From Nelumbo lutea (lineage: Eukaryota; Streptophyta; Magnoliopsida; Proteales; Nelumbonaceae): DNA of 64,000 nt. Numbering within the stretch: the stretch's first letter is position 1; every line of letters starts with the position of its first letter. This document shows positions 59,901 through 64,000 of the stretch, in pieces. The DNA lies in contig JAKGHH010000005.1 of assembly GCA_022828595.1 (NCBI GenBank), positions 65,901,655 to 65,965,654 of the forward strand, given 5' to 3'. Position numbers and translations under genes: made by a program. The notes under the pieces were generated by a model that searched no databases, was not told the origin of the DNA, and saw only the letters and a program-made list of their open reading frames with translations.

Positions 59901-60872
59901 GAGAGATTTTGTTGCTCTACTCAGGTCCCTTGGGAATTGGGGACTCCATCAGGGCAGAACTTTTAGTTGTTGTACAAGGGGTGCAATTTGCAAACCAGCT
60001 GAGGGTACAACACCTAACAATCGAGGGGGATTCCAAAGTGGTGGTGGGTTGGTTGAAAAATCCTGAAGAGGCTGTGGCGTTACAAGAATGAAATGAAGAA
60101 ATTTAGTTGGTTGACTAGGAATATGTTGGTCACTGTACAGTGGGTGGGGAGATCAGCAAATACTTTGTCAGATGTGTTAGATAAGCAAGGGGTAAATAGG
60201 GAAGAATTGTTTTGGGCTCAGTTGTGATTCTTGCTTTTATTTCCTAGTTTACTTGTAAGATTCAAGGAGGGGCTGCAGCTCGCGCCTCTCCCTGGGATGT
60301 TGTATGAACTCACTCTAACTCTGCTTCTGAATTAATTAATTTATTATCATTCATCAAAAAAAAAAAAAAAAGAGTATACTGTTATAATTTCCCTTCGCCA
60401 GTTCCTGAATAGCTCCCCAATACCAGATGGGCCAGGGTTGCCCCTGCTGTATCAGTCAAAACTAAGCTTGATGGTGTTTGAATCAGGGGGTTCCCAAAAT
60501 CTGCTGATGACATGAGTGGCTAAATAGGAATTTACAACCTACTGCTATCTATTGAAATACCATCCTAGTTAAAGTGGTGAATGAGTTGCATCTCATGAAA
60601 TCAAAGTTGTTTACAGATAATATTTAGCAAAAGACAAATGCATGCAGCCCCGTAGGCATAAATAGGAATTTTATGTTGCTTCTGATTAATGCTTCTCATT
60701 TAACAGCACTTGCATTACATTTATGATTGAAATAGCAAGAAGTTAACAGAACCCCTGTTGCTCTTTCTGATCAAATTAATCATCTGTCTGTTTAATTTTT
60801 CAGGTTACCAGCGAGCTATGTATTTCTAGGAGTAATGCATGGTTCCTGAAAAGTGGTGATGGAAAACCTTGA
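22439..60872 (+). CDS. RPC5: DNA-directed RNA polymerase III subunit RPC5, 13 coding exons
   Basis: RPC5 pairs with RPC4 in a TFIIF-like module of RNA polymerase III. It acts in the nucleus on tRNA and 5S rRNA genes, helping promoter opening and termination-reinitiation (family knowledge). Exons: 22439-22825, 22931-22999, 23107-23214, 26137-26205, 27978-28115, 30928-30975, 41532-41638, 41788-41859, 46104-46155, 46974-47572, 48986-49189, 49269-49389, 60804-60872. All junctions are GT-AG, the phases agree, and the 2043 nt give 680 residues, about the size of other plant RPC5 proteins. Residues 1-110 are low-complexity, acidic and proline-rich. The conserved core is REIDVFF (113-119) and [20 protein letters not shown] (130-149). 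[15 protein letters not shown] opens the largest exon, and CQGLRDLA and [17 protein letters not shown] follow. No stop or frameshift was found, so the gene is probably functional in spite of 36 kb of intron. The exon-intron structure is predicted, without transcript data. Confidence 0.88.
23215..23898. other. Intron 3 of RPC5, left part
   Basis: Unremarkable AT-rich intron sequence before the LINE tail. Nothing recognised. Confidence 0.5.
23899..25500 (-). mobile_element. L3: LINE fragment in RPC5 intron 3
   Basis: It reads antisense to the gene, with a T run at 23898-23909 as its poly(A) end. It shows zf-RVT sequence ([20 protein letters not shown], 24167-24385), linker pieces at 24523-24705 and the end of reverse transcriptase ([20 protein letters not shown], 25233-25463). 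It is 5'-truncated and full of stops. The right border is approximate. Confidence 0.75.
26137..26205 (+). CDS. RPC5: RPC5 exon 4 (residues 189-211)
   Basis: Phase-0 exon between ATGTAG and GTATGC. It reads [20 protein letters not shown] and ends GNK. It is isolated by introns of 2.9 and 1.8 kb. Confidence 0.87.
26404..26878. mobile_element. hAT-like miniature element in RPC5 intron 4
   Basis: It begins CAGTGTTTTAAAAGGC and ends CATTGTAAAACATTG. The 8-bp direct repeat ATGTCCAC flanks it exactly (26396-26403 and 26879-26886). GAGGTGT/GAGGC words on both arms match the copy at 30108-30415 in the opposite orientation. A purine-only run of about 115 bp (one C) occupies 26552-26669. Confidence 0.8.
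26887..27977. other. Intron 4 of RPC5, right part
   Basis: No repeat family or exon was recognised. The sequence is AT-rich and ends in a normal acceptor, CTATGTTGCAG. Confidence 0.5.
27978..28115 (+). CDS. RPC5: RPC5 exon 5 (residues 212-257)
   Basis: Phase-0 exon that begins [19 protein letters not shown] and ends with the hydrophilic SGSSKKQ before [19 protein letters not shown] is a conserved RPC5 stretch. Confidence 0.88.
28551..29873 (+). mobile_element. L5: 5'-truncated LINE inside L4, with 16-bp target duplication
   Basis: AATCCAGTGCAAGCAG stands at 28535-28550 and again at 29874-29889, right behind a poly(A) tail. Between them is the 3' third of a LINE. After removal of L6 the linker continues into [20 protein letters not shown] (28757-29236) and on through zf-RVT ([18 protein letters not shown]). 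A degraded RNase H follows, with a 3' end GGAGAGGCTGCACCTCCCGC similar to that of L7. Confidence 0.8.
28624..28714 (+). mobile_element. L6: very short LINE 3' end inside L5
   Basis: About 90 bp of LINE 3' untranslated sequence (GCCTCTCCCTAAATTG, then a final run of A) lies between TTTGTTTTGATCCTT (28609-28623) and TTTGTTTGGATCCTT (28715-28729), a 15-bp duplication with one mismatch. Its removal restores the L5 reading SNICFDP...PGKRVW. Confidence 0.65.
30108..30415. mobile_element. hAT-like miniature element inside LINE L4
   Basis: It begins CAATGTTTTAAAACAC and ends CTTTTAAAACAGTG. Flanks ATATGGAC (30100-30107) and ATATTGAC (30416-30423) form an 8-bp duplication with one mismatch. GAGGCGTGA words repeat in both arms. 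It is the inverse of the intron 4 copy. Confidence 0.75.
30928..30975 (+). CDS. RPC5: RPC5 exon 6 (residues 258-273)
   Basis: A 48-bp exon in phase 0, [16 protein letters not shown], between TCTGTGCAG and GTAAGACA. It would be easy to miss. The 10.6-kb intron 6 follows. Confidence 0.8.
30976..31237. other. Intron 6 of RPC5, left end
   Basis: Plain intron sequence before LINE L7. Nothing recognised. Confidence 0.5.
31373..35683 (-). pseudogene. LINE L7 ORF2: endonuclease, reverse transcriptase, zf-RVT, RNase H
   Basis: ORF2 begins MKIIS at 35683, but the next codon of the usual [10 protein letters not shown] is a stop. The endonuclease part includes [12 protein letters not shown], then GGDFNVIRF and ASYTWSNLQ. 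Reverse transcriptase (33220-34831) has [37 protein letters not shown] and [11 protein letters not shown]. The catalytic FADD is changed to FAND near 33610, so the active site is lost. [16 protein letters not shown] follows. The zf-RVT domain ([18 protein letters not shown]) and RNase H ([12 protein letters not shown], then [14 protein letters not shown], ending [12 protein letters not shown]) close it. A 187-bp tandem duplication and several shifts break the frame. Confidence 0.85.
32491..32865. repeat. 187-bp tandem duplication inside LINE L7
   Basis: The sequence starting AGACAGAAAGAGATTCAATT occurs at 32491 and again at 32678, and the two units run on almost identically; I saw one difference (CATC against CATT). 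187 is not a multiple of three, so the duplication shifts the ORF2 frame. Confidence 0.85.
36211..38430 (-). pseudogene. LINE L7 ORF1 (nucleic-acid-binding protein), broken
   Basis: The minus strand gives a DUF4283-like N-terminal part (MEFVQAGQ, then [18 protein letters not shown] near 38280, then [19 protein letters not shown]). It is followed by a middle region at 37334-37964 with [13 protein letters not shown] and [20 protein letters not shown], matching the region ahead of the CCHC knuckle in plant LINE ORF1. A charged, low-complexity tail with [16 protein letters not shown] follows at 36848-37324. I did not find an intact knuckle. Stops are frequent. Confidence 0.65.
38448..38760 (-). 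mobile_element. L8: LINE 3' end fragment
   Basis: It holds GGGGGAGAGGTAAACTCTCT, nearly the same as GGGAGAGATAAACTCTCTTA in L1 near 1640, so it is the 3' end of that LINE family on the minus strand. It directly follows the 5' end of L7. Confidence 0.6.
38761..40058. other. Intron 6 of RPC5, middle
   Basis: AT-rich intron DNA with no recognised repeat or exon. Confidence 0.45.
40074..40245 (+). mobile_element. L9: 172-bp LINE 3' end with target duplication
   Basis: AAAAAGAATAAATAG occurs at 40059-40073 and, behind a poly(A) run, at about 40246-40260. In between is only the 3' untranslated part of a LINE of the L7 type (GGAGAGGCTGCTCCTCGCGC). A strongly 5'-truncated insertion. Confidence 0.75.
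40261..41531. other. Intron 6 of RPC5, right end
   Basis: No feature recognised. It ends in TTAATTTGCAG, the acceptor of exon 7. Confidence 0.5.
41532..41859 (+). CDS. RPC5: RPC5 exons 7-8 (residues 274-333)
   Basis: Exon 7 (41532-41638) begins [13 protein letters not shown]. Its last codon is split and completed by the first base of exon 8 (41788-41859), [15 protein letters not shown]. The intron is 149 bp with donor GTATGT and acceptor [14 protein letters not shown] is a conserved RPC5 motif and settles the choice of acceptor. Confidence 0.85.
42055..43330. mobile_element. L10-L13: cluster of LINE fragments in RPC5 intron 8
   Basis: At least four pieces follow one another. L10 (about 42099-42330, +) reads [21 protein letters not shown]11 (about 42347-42490, -) is a 3' end with a T run. 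L12 (about 42500-43135, +) gives [14 protein letters not shown] and [10 protein letters not shown] of the zf-RVT region, followed by a 3' end. L13 (about 43141-43330, -) is another 3' end starting GAAAAAGGTAAGGTATTG. A tiny tail flanked by TCAATGATTGCA lies at 42055-42095. The borders are approximate. Confidence 0.65.
43846..43935 (-). mobile_element. RTE-type LINE 3' end
   Basis: CATCATCATCATCAACATCATC is followed by TATGGGGTCGGCTACATGAA-type sequence. This is the reverse complement of the usual 3' end of plant RTE LINEs, which close in GAT repeats. Only the tail is present. Confidence 0.6.
44053..45632. mobile_element. 1.6-kb element with about 45-bp terminal inverted repeats
   Basis: The left end GGGCAAATTTCTTAAACTAC and following CACTGTTTAGCTAATTGACT are matched, inverted, by the right end (from AGTCAATTAGCTAAACAGTAAG to GAAATTTGCCC). 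There is no transposase. The inside has AT-rich DNA, a TTA/TTG microsatellite, a GA run at about 44937-44962, and two copies of CCTGACATGATTTGAAGTCT (near 44980 and 45070). GTTCAGATGGATT lies on both outer sides, about 30 bp away. Confidence 0.7.
44638..44750. repeat. Compound (TTA)n(TTG)n microsatellite
   Basis: About 54 bp of TTA repeats pass directly into about 58 bp of TTG repeats, within the inverted-repeat element. Likely to vary in length between individuals. Confidence 0.9.
45645..46103. other. Intron 8 of RPC5, right end
   Basis: No recognised repeat. It ends in TTTTGCTACAG, the acceptor of exon 9. Confidence 0.5.
46104..46155 (+). CDS. RPC5: RPC5 exon 9 (residues 334-350)
   Basis: A 52-bp exon whose first base completes a split Arg codon. 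It reads [17 protein letters not shown], a conserved RPC5 motif, and ends before GTTTGTAATC. Confidence 0.85.
46323..46900 (-). mobile_element. RTE-type LINE C-terminal fragment in RPC5 intron 9
   Basis: The minus strand reads [18 protein letters not shown] and then [10 protein letters not shown] (about 46420-46530), the C-terminal signature of RTE LINEs, followed by a GAT-repeat tail near 46335. The right border is uncertain. Confidence 0.7.
46974..47572 (+). CDS. RPC5: RPC5 exon 10 (residues 351-550), the largest exon
   Basis: It starts [20 protein letters not shown] behind CATTATAG and ends in VCR/S with a split codon before GTAAAG. It includes [24 protein letters not shown] and a basic, hydrophilic region ([16 protein letters not shown]). 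A donor eight bases earlier (CACAAG/GTTTGC) was rejected because it puts exon 11 out of frame. Confidence 0.9.
47573..48985. other. Intron 10 of RPC5
   Basis: 1.4 kb of intron DNA with no repeat that I could classify. Confidence 0.5.
48986..49389 (+). CDS. RPC5: RPC5 exons 11-12 (residues 551-658)
   Basis: Exon 11 (48986-49189) begins [16 protein letters not shown] and ends [17 protein letters not shown]. Exon 12 (49269-49389) continues [20 protein letters not shown] and ends TPNELMK. The intron is 79 bp. Both carry split codons that join correctly. Confidence 0.88.
49642..50031. mobile_element. Tourist-like (PIF/Harbinger) miniature element
   Basis: It starts GGCCCTGTTTGC and ends with the complement of GGGCCCATTCAT, flanked by CTA on both sides (49639-49641 and 50032-50034). 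The arms hold ACTTACCCGGGTAAGT palindromes. GGCCCTGTTTG-type ends with a 3-bp duplication are typical of this group. Confidence 0.65.
50035..51090. other. Intron 12 of RPC5, left part
   Basis: No coding exon recognised. A GGTTTTNAAA-rich stretch near 50120-50320 may be another worn hAT-like element, but I could not find its flanking repeat. Confidence 0.4.
51094..52000 (-). mobile_element. L14 and L15: two LINE 3' parts in RPC5 intron 12
   Basis: L14 (51094-51640) has a T run at its left and reads [20 protein letters not shown], preceded by [16 protein letters not shown]15 (51717-52000) has its own T run and ends with [19 protein letters not shown] of RNase H. Both are 5'-truncated and antisense to the gene. 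Confidence 0.7.
52791..53600 (+). pseudogene. Copia gag remnant
   Basis: It opens [15 protein letters not shown]. In shifting frames it gives [21 protein letters not shown] sequence, [20 protein letters not shown], and [16 protein letters not shown] with [16 protein letters not shown] (53220-53429), the pattern of the copia gag family (UBN2 type). A poor CEYCK zinc-knuckle start is near 53540. Several stops. Confidence 0.7.
53605..55548 (-). mobile_element. L16: LINE fragment inside the copia element
   Basis: Antisense ORF2 without either end. It contains the middle of reverse transcriptase ([28 protein letters not shown], and a kept FADD near 55040), [39 protein letters not shown] and the zf-RVT domain ([18 protein letters not shown]). 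It separates copia gag from the copia pre-integrase domain, which resumes at about 55552. No poly(A) tail or target repeat was seen. Confidence 0.75.
55552..57500 (+). pseudogene. Copia integrase and start of reverse transcriptase
   Basis: [19 protein letters not shown] and [13 protein letters not shown] belong to the pre-integrase region. [10 protein letters not shown] gives the zinc-binding end. HSDVRGPY carries the first catalytic Asp, [10 protein letters not shown] the second, and NGLAERKNR the Glu. [36 protein letters not shown] and [19 protein letters not shown] start reverse transcriptase. Many in-frame stops, several at former CAA/CAG or TGG codons. Confidence 0.8.
57521..57853 (+). 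pseudogene. Copia reverse transcriptase, end of the truncated element
   Basis: It reads [18 protein letters not shown], then [20 protein letters not shown] and the catalytic IYVDDIVV. Copia sequence ends directly afterwards at a 12-13 base A run. The following 60 codons are not copia. Confidence 0.8.
58507..59117 (+). pseudogene. LINE L18 ORF2 start, endonuclease
   Basis: The start [13 protein letters not shown] has the Asn of the AP-type endonuclease, followed by [11 protein letters not shown] with the catalytic Glu, and later GGDFNVI. One TAA at 58588 (RR*KPD) and a frame change near 58780 interrupt it. At 59090 a shift ruins the LDRFLFN region. This end is better kept than the same part of L7. 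Confidence 0.75.
59516..60091 (+). pseudogene. LINE L18 RNase H domain
   Basis: A 191-codon open stretch gives [20 protein letters not shown], then the RNase H-like domain [35 protein letters not shown] and [15 protein letters not shown]. The Asp, Glu and Asp of RNase H can be seen. The C-terminal STNTLSDV-like end follows out of frame to about 60225. Confidence 0.8.
60804..60872 (+). CDS. RPC5: RPC5 exon 13 (residues 659-680 and stop)
   Basis: The last exon lies 11.4 kb behind exon 12. It begins [20 protein letters not shown] behind TTTTTCAG and ends KP then TGA. The Trp-x-x-Lys-Ser/Gly ending resembles the C terminus of other plant RPC5 proteins. Confidence 0.85.
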   Translation, partial: VTSELCISRSNAWFLKSGDGKP

Positions 60873-60936
60873 TATTTTTGTCAGCCCTCTAAAATGACCA
60901 CAAATTCTTTTTCCAGGTAAAATTCTAATCAGATTT

Positions 60937-60999
60937 AATAAATATGTGTATGTTCTTGGAGTATTTCTAAATGTCAAGCAATGTCAGTTCTCCAATAAA
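60937..60999 (+). terminator. Poly(A) signals behind RPC5
   Basis: AATAAA occurs at 60937-60942 and 60994-60999, 65 and 120 bp behind the stop codon. No cleavage site can be fixed from sequence alone. Confidence 0.45.
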
Positions 61000-62250
61000 T
61001 CTGAATCCAATAAGACAAGCATCATTAGCATAGTTATTATTGAAGTGGATCATTGGACTGATGAGAAATCAGGTAATGCAATATAGATGTGGTTTGGGAA
61101 TGGTGTATTATAATGAGCATATTGGTAAGTAGATACAGTGCTTCTGTCATGATTTGGGTGCTATCAAGCTTATTTTTATGATCTTTAGGAACCTTGGTCG
61201 GGTACAAGTGAACCTTAGATTGATCTTCTCTTTTGGCTTTGGGAATCTTAAAGTATATGGGGGTCCTAGGTAGTCACCATGTAGATGCAAGGTTTTATGA
61301 CAGCCTTGGAGTTTGAGACATCATAAGGTGAGAGCAATGAATTTCAGTGTGTAACATCTGACAATAAGCTGAACTGAAGAGTCTAACACAAGGTTTCGGG
61401 GGTGTCAAAGAATGAAATTGATCCCCACCCCAAAGAGCCTTTATTATATTATGCATATTTGCAAGTAAGCCCTTATGGGGCTAATAGATTATAAGAAAGC
61501 CCTTATAGTGCTGAAAGAAAAGAAAAAAAAATAAAAAAATAAAATAACACAATACAGCAGGGACTATAATAAAATAGAATACATTAATACTCTCCACAAC
61601 ATCTTTGGCAAACAGCCTTACCGGGGGTGCAGTGACAAGTCTACTAGGTAGTTCCTTAGGTACCATAACCATATTTCCTTAATAATTATTCATAATTTTC
61701 ATAAGAAAAGTATAAAGTTCATGTTAAAGTACAGAAAATCAACATATTCATGAGAAGAAAAAGAAAGAAAAGAAAATTGAAAAAATATAGGGGCTGAACC
61801 CATATCTTTGTTATAGGAAAGGAAGAAAAGAAAAGTAGAAGGTATGGAAGATATGGAAGAAAAAGTAGAAAAACAGAAAACAACAAGAACAAGATATGGA
61901 AGAAGAAAATGCGCTGATTAGACAAAATATTAAGTTTTACCTTACTTATTAGTTCAGGTTTTGAAGTCTTTGAGGGTTCAATACAGCATTTAGCAATGTT
62001 TGTGTCGATTGTACCTAACAAATAAGAAAATAATAAAAAGAATATATAAGCACACAAAATGAATATTTTACTTTAATAATGTCTATTTTATAATTATAAT
62101 TGAAAAATAAAGTATAAAACTGCTTGCCAATTATGCAAGGTGAGCCTCCAAGGTTGTCGTGTCACCTGGGTGCCTGCCTAGGTGTTGCCTTGACTACTAT
62201 GCCTATGAATTTAACATATATACATGGGAGATATTCCCAATGTATGGTTG
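61000..62250. other. DNA downstream of RPC5
   Basis: No exon or repeat domain recognised. A-rich and T-rich runs are common at 61510-61560 and 61740-62110. The reading frames there are low-complexity. Confidence 0.45.
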
Positions 62251-62253
62251 GTA

Positions 62254-62852
62254 AGGGTGCTCATGGTTCAGTTAACCGAATTTGTGGGACTGTTTTCTCA
62301 AATCAAAACGGTACCACCGGTTTTAAACCAAAACCAATTGGTTAACTGATTGATCAGTTTGGTTTTTTGCCAGTTCAATTCTTCGGTTTTTTTAATTTAT
62401 AATATATGTTATAAATAAATATAATTATATAACTTAAATACTAAAAATATATGTAATATATTATATTATCAATAATATATACGATATTATATATTATAGA
62501 TATGTATTTATATATAATGCATATCTTTATATTGGTTAACTGGATTTTTTGGTTCAGTTTCATCGGTTTGGTTTGGTTTTTTGGTTTTTCAGTTTTTTAT
62601 GATCACCCAAGGTTCAAAGTATCAACACGTATCGGCCCATATTGGCCGATACGTATCGTTTCGGAAGCTCCTCGATACACCCCTACAGGGGGTGTATCAG
62701 GGTTCTGACCGGTTCAGGGGGTGGAGGAGCCTTAAACCGCCCCCCCTGAACTTGTTTTGAAAAAAATAATAAAAAAAAAAAGTACCGTTAAGGCCAGATA
62801 TTTCCCCACCCGCGTATCGGGCGTATCAATATTTTAAACCTTGTGATCACCC
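62254..62852. mobile_element. AT-rich element with TA target duplication (copy 4), with nested insert
   Basis: TA then AGGGTGCTCATGGTTCAGTT begins it, and ATGATCACCC then TA ends it once the insert at 62608-62843 is removed. GGTTAAC words and an AT-rich core agree with copies 1-3. Without the insert it is about 360 bp. Confidence 0.7.
62608..62843. mobile_element. hAT-like miniature element nested in TA element copy 4
   Basis: The ends are CAAGGTTCAAAGTATC and, inverted, CAAGGTTTAAAATATT. TGATCACC flanks it exactly on both sides (62600-62607 and 62844-62851). The inside holds CGTATCGG / CCGATACG repeats common in such plant elements. Confidence 0.85.
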
Positions 62853-63000
62853 TAGTGGTTGGATTCCATATGCGTGGAGTTTTTGCTTTAAGGAAATCCA
62901 GGCTCCCCTAGCACCCACTCTCCCAAAAAAACCAAAAAAGAAAGGTGATATTCTTAATTGTGGTGAATGGGGACAATAGTTTCCATTGGATGTGGAACTA

Positions 63001-63002
<2 letters not shown>

Positions 63003-63074
<72 letters not shown>
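63003..63074. repeat. (CT)n(AT)n microsatellite
   Basis: About 50 bp of CT repeats followed directly by about 22 bp of AT repeats. Confidence 0.9.
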
Positions 63075-63600
63075 CAAATGCACCGTAACTCATACACTTT
63101 AAGCCCATGACCCACCTGTCTCTTTTCATACTTGGCATAATAGCACATCAGACTTCTTTCTTTGATGCCTCGGATATTGAGAGAAAACTTTGGCTGTTTG
63201 GGAGCTTCCTGTGACTCGTTACCATGGGTGTGGGGTAAAAGAATACTTTGCAACCAATGTTCTCTTTGCAATAAAAGCAAGGAACTGAGTGGGGTAGCAT
63301 TTCATGCATCGGAAGCAGAAGCAACAGCCCAGGTTTTTTTTTCAAACAGCCAAAGTTTTCCACATATTGATGGTTAGTTGGCAAGTTGTGCTCCAACCTA
63401 CGTGGGTAGGCCTGTAATGCAAGGACAAACAACCAAAGCTAGACTTAATGCTTGATGAAGAGATGGCGATGTTGAAACTCATGGAAATTGAATTACACAA
63501 ATTGGAACGTTTCCTTTTTATCATTATGGAATGGAACCTGAATTTTACAGTTTGTATCCAGTATCCACTAATGCCTTTCGTACTATTCCCTTCCTATCCG
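63075..63600. other. DNA without recognised feature
   Basis: Nothing coding was recognised. Part of it may be LTR of the copia element at its right, whose left limit I could not find. Confidence 0.35.
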
Positions 63601-64000
63601 CCTATATTTTTGCATACTTCGAAGTTAAGTTAAGTTAGCTTCTATTCAATGTCAAATTTATAATTGATTACATGTACATGTGTTCAAGAGACAGCTGTAA
63701 ATGACAGCTGTAATAACCGTTCACACAAATTCAACATGTGTCTAATAGGCCCCCTCAAGTTGGAGCACAGGGTGGAACAATGCCCAACTTGGGAAGGAGA
63801 AGATGAAAGGAATCCCGTCCTAAGGCTTTTGTGAAGATATCGGCTGGTTGCAAATGTGGTGGAATGTAAGCAGTAGTAATGTCGTGGGACTGAAGGTGTT
63901 GTCTGACTTAATGACAATCTATTTCGATATGTTTGGTGCGCTCGTGAAAAACGGGGTTGGCTGTTGTGTGGAGAGCTGCTTTGTTGTCGCAGAACAGTTG
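63600..64000 (-). mobile_element. Ty1/copia 3' end, running off the window
   Basis: The minus strand carries the end of copia pol (63755-64000), then a polypurine stretch (GAGGGGGCCTATTAG, complement of 63742-63756), and then LTR-like DNA to the left. The rest of the element lies beyond the window. Confidence 0.7.
63755..64000 (-). pseudogene. Copia RNase H C terminus, partial
   Basis: It reads [20 protein letters not shown], then HIEIDCH, then QPADIFTKALGRDSF and PKLGI, the standard end of copia pol. One TAA lies after IDCH, where a Phe-Val-Arg run is normal. TGA at 63755-63757 is the natural stop. The start is outside the window, so its state upstream is unknown. Confidence 0.8.

Larger units (their letters stand above)
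58402..60369 (+). mobile_element. L18: internally deleted LINE lacking reverse transcriptase
   Basis: AAGAGTATACTGCTATAAT (58383-58401) and AAGAGTATACTGTTATAAT (60370-60388) flank it, and a poly(A) tail precedes the right one. It is of the L7 family. ORF2 starts [18 protein letters not shown] at 58507 and runs through the endonuclease ([15 protein letters not shown], then ASYTWSNLQ). At about 59197 it jumps into the region ahead of zf-RVT, missing some 2.2 kb that includes all of reverse transcriptase. Two smaller jumps lie near 59430 and 59745. RNase H ([12 protein letters not shown]) and the full 3' end are kept. Confidence 0.85.
57950..60540 (-). mobile_element. L17: LINE 3' part, split by L18
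   Basis: The minus strand reads the start of RNase H right of L18 (60389-60540: SIKLSFD-like start, [14 protein letters not shown]) and its continuation left of L18 ([17 protein letters not shown] and [20 protein letters not shown], 58060-58370). The two halves fit together when L18 is removed. The T run near 57965 is its 3' end. Confidence 0.75.

Noticed and set aside
58402..60369. The L18 deletions as spliced-out introns
   Set aside because: The missing L7 segments do not begin with GT and end with AG; short shared bases at the junctions fit template jumping or deletion better.
1..64000. CRISPR arrays, operons, rRNA or tRNA genes
   Set aside because: No regularly spaced identical repeats, no bacterial gene order, and no rRNA or tRNA sequence was recognised by reading; a tRNA scan was not possible here.

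Overview
The window is nuclear DNA of a flowering plant. It has one protein-coding gene split by GT-AG introns, Ty3/gypsy of the Tat type, Ty1/copia and L1-like LINE retroelements, and many small inverted-repeat DNA elements. Nothing bacterial or organellar was seen. The species cannot be fixed from the sequence; the LINE load suggests a non-grass angiosperm.

The single host gene (22439-60872, + strand) encodes the RNA polymerase III subunit RPC5. I could place 13 coding exons that join in frame into a 680-codon reading frame with no stop. The coding part is only about 2.0 kb. The other 36 kb is intron filled with mobile DNA, chiefly introns 3 (2.9 kb), 5 (2.8 kb), 6 (10.6 kb), 8 (4.2 kb) and 12 (11.4 kb).

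The left part (1-22 kb) is intergenic repeat. It holds a hAT-like miniature element with an exact 8-bp target duplication (607-1325), a LINE 3' part (1.6-2.7 kb), a probable solo LTR (2.9-3.5 kb), and an old sense-strand LINE (3.9-10.8 kb) broken up by at least seven inserted DNA elements. Next comes a 10.1-kb Tat-type Ty3/gypsy retrotransposon (11420-21499, gag-pol on the minus strand, 5-bp target duplication AGAAC), itself inserted in an AT-rich TA-flanked element. It carries an antisense gene of three exons (12743-14624) with its own TATA box, converging on pol.

Two copies of a small palindromic element lie between the retrotransposon and RPC5, 130-450 bp upstream of its ATG. Inside the RPC5 introns the LINEs are nested: in intron 5 one LINE holds a second LINE (16-bp target duplication), which holds a third; in intron 12 a LINE that has lost its reverse transcriptase region sits, with a 19-bp duplication, inside another LINE on the opposite strand. 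Intron 6 holds a nearly complete but dead 7-kb LINE with ORF1 and ORF2. Intron 12 also holds a copia element cut off in its reverse transcriptase.

The right end (61-64 kb) holds another TA-flanked element with a hAT-like element inside it, a CT/AT microsatellite, and the 3' end of a minus-strand copia element running off the window. LINE copies are labelled L1 to L18 in the order used below.
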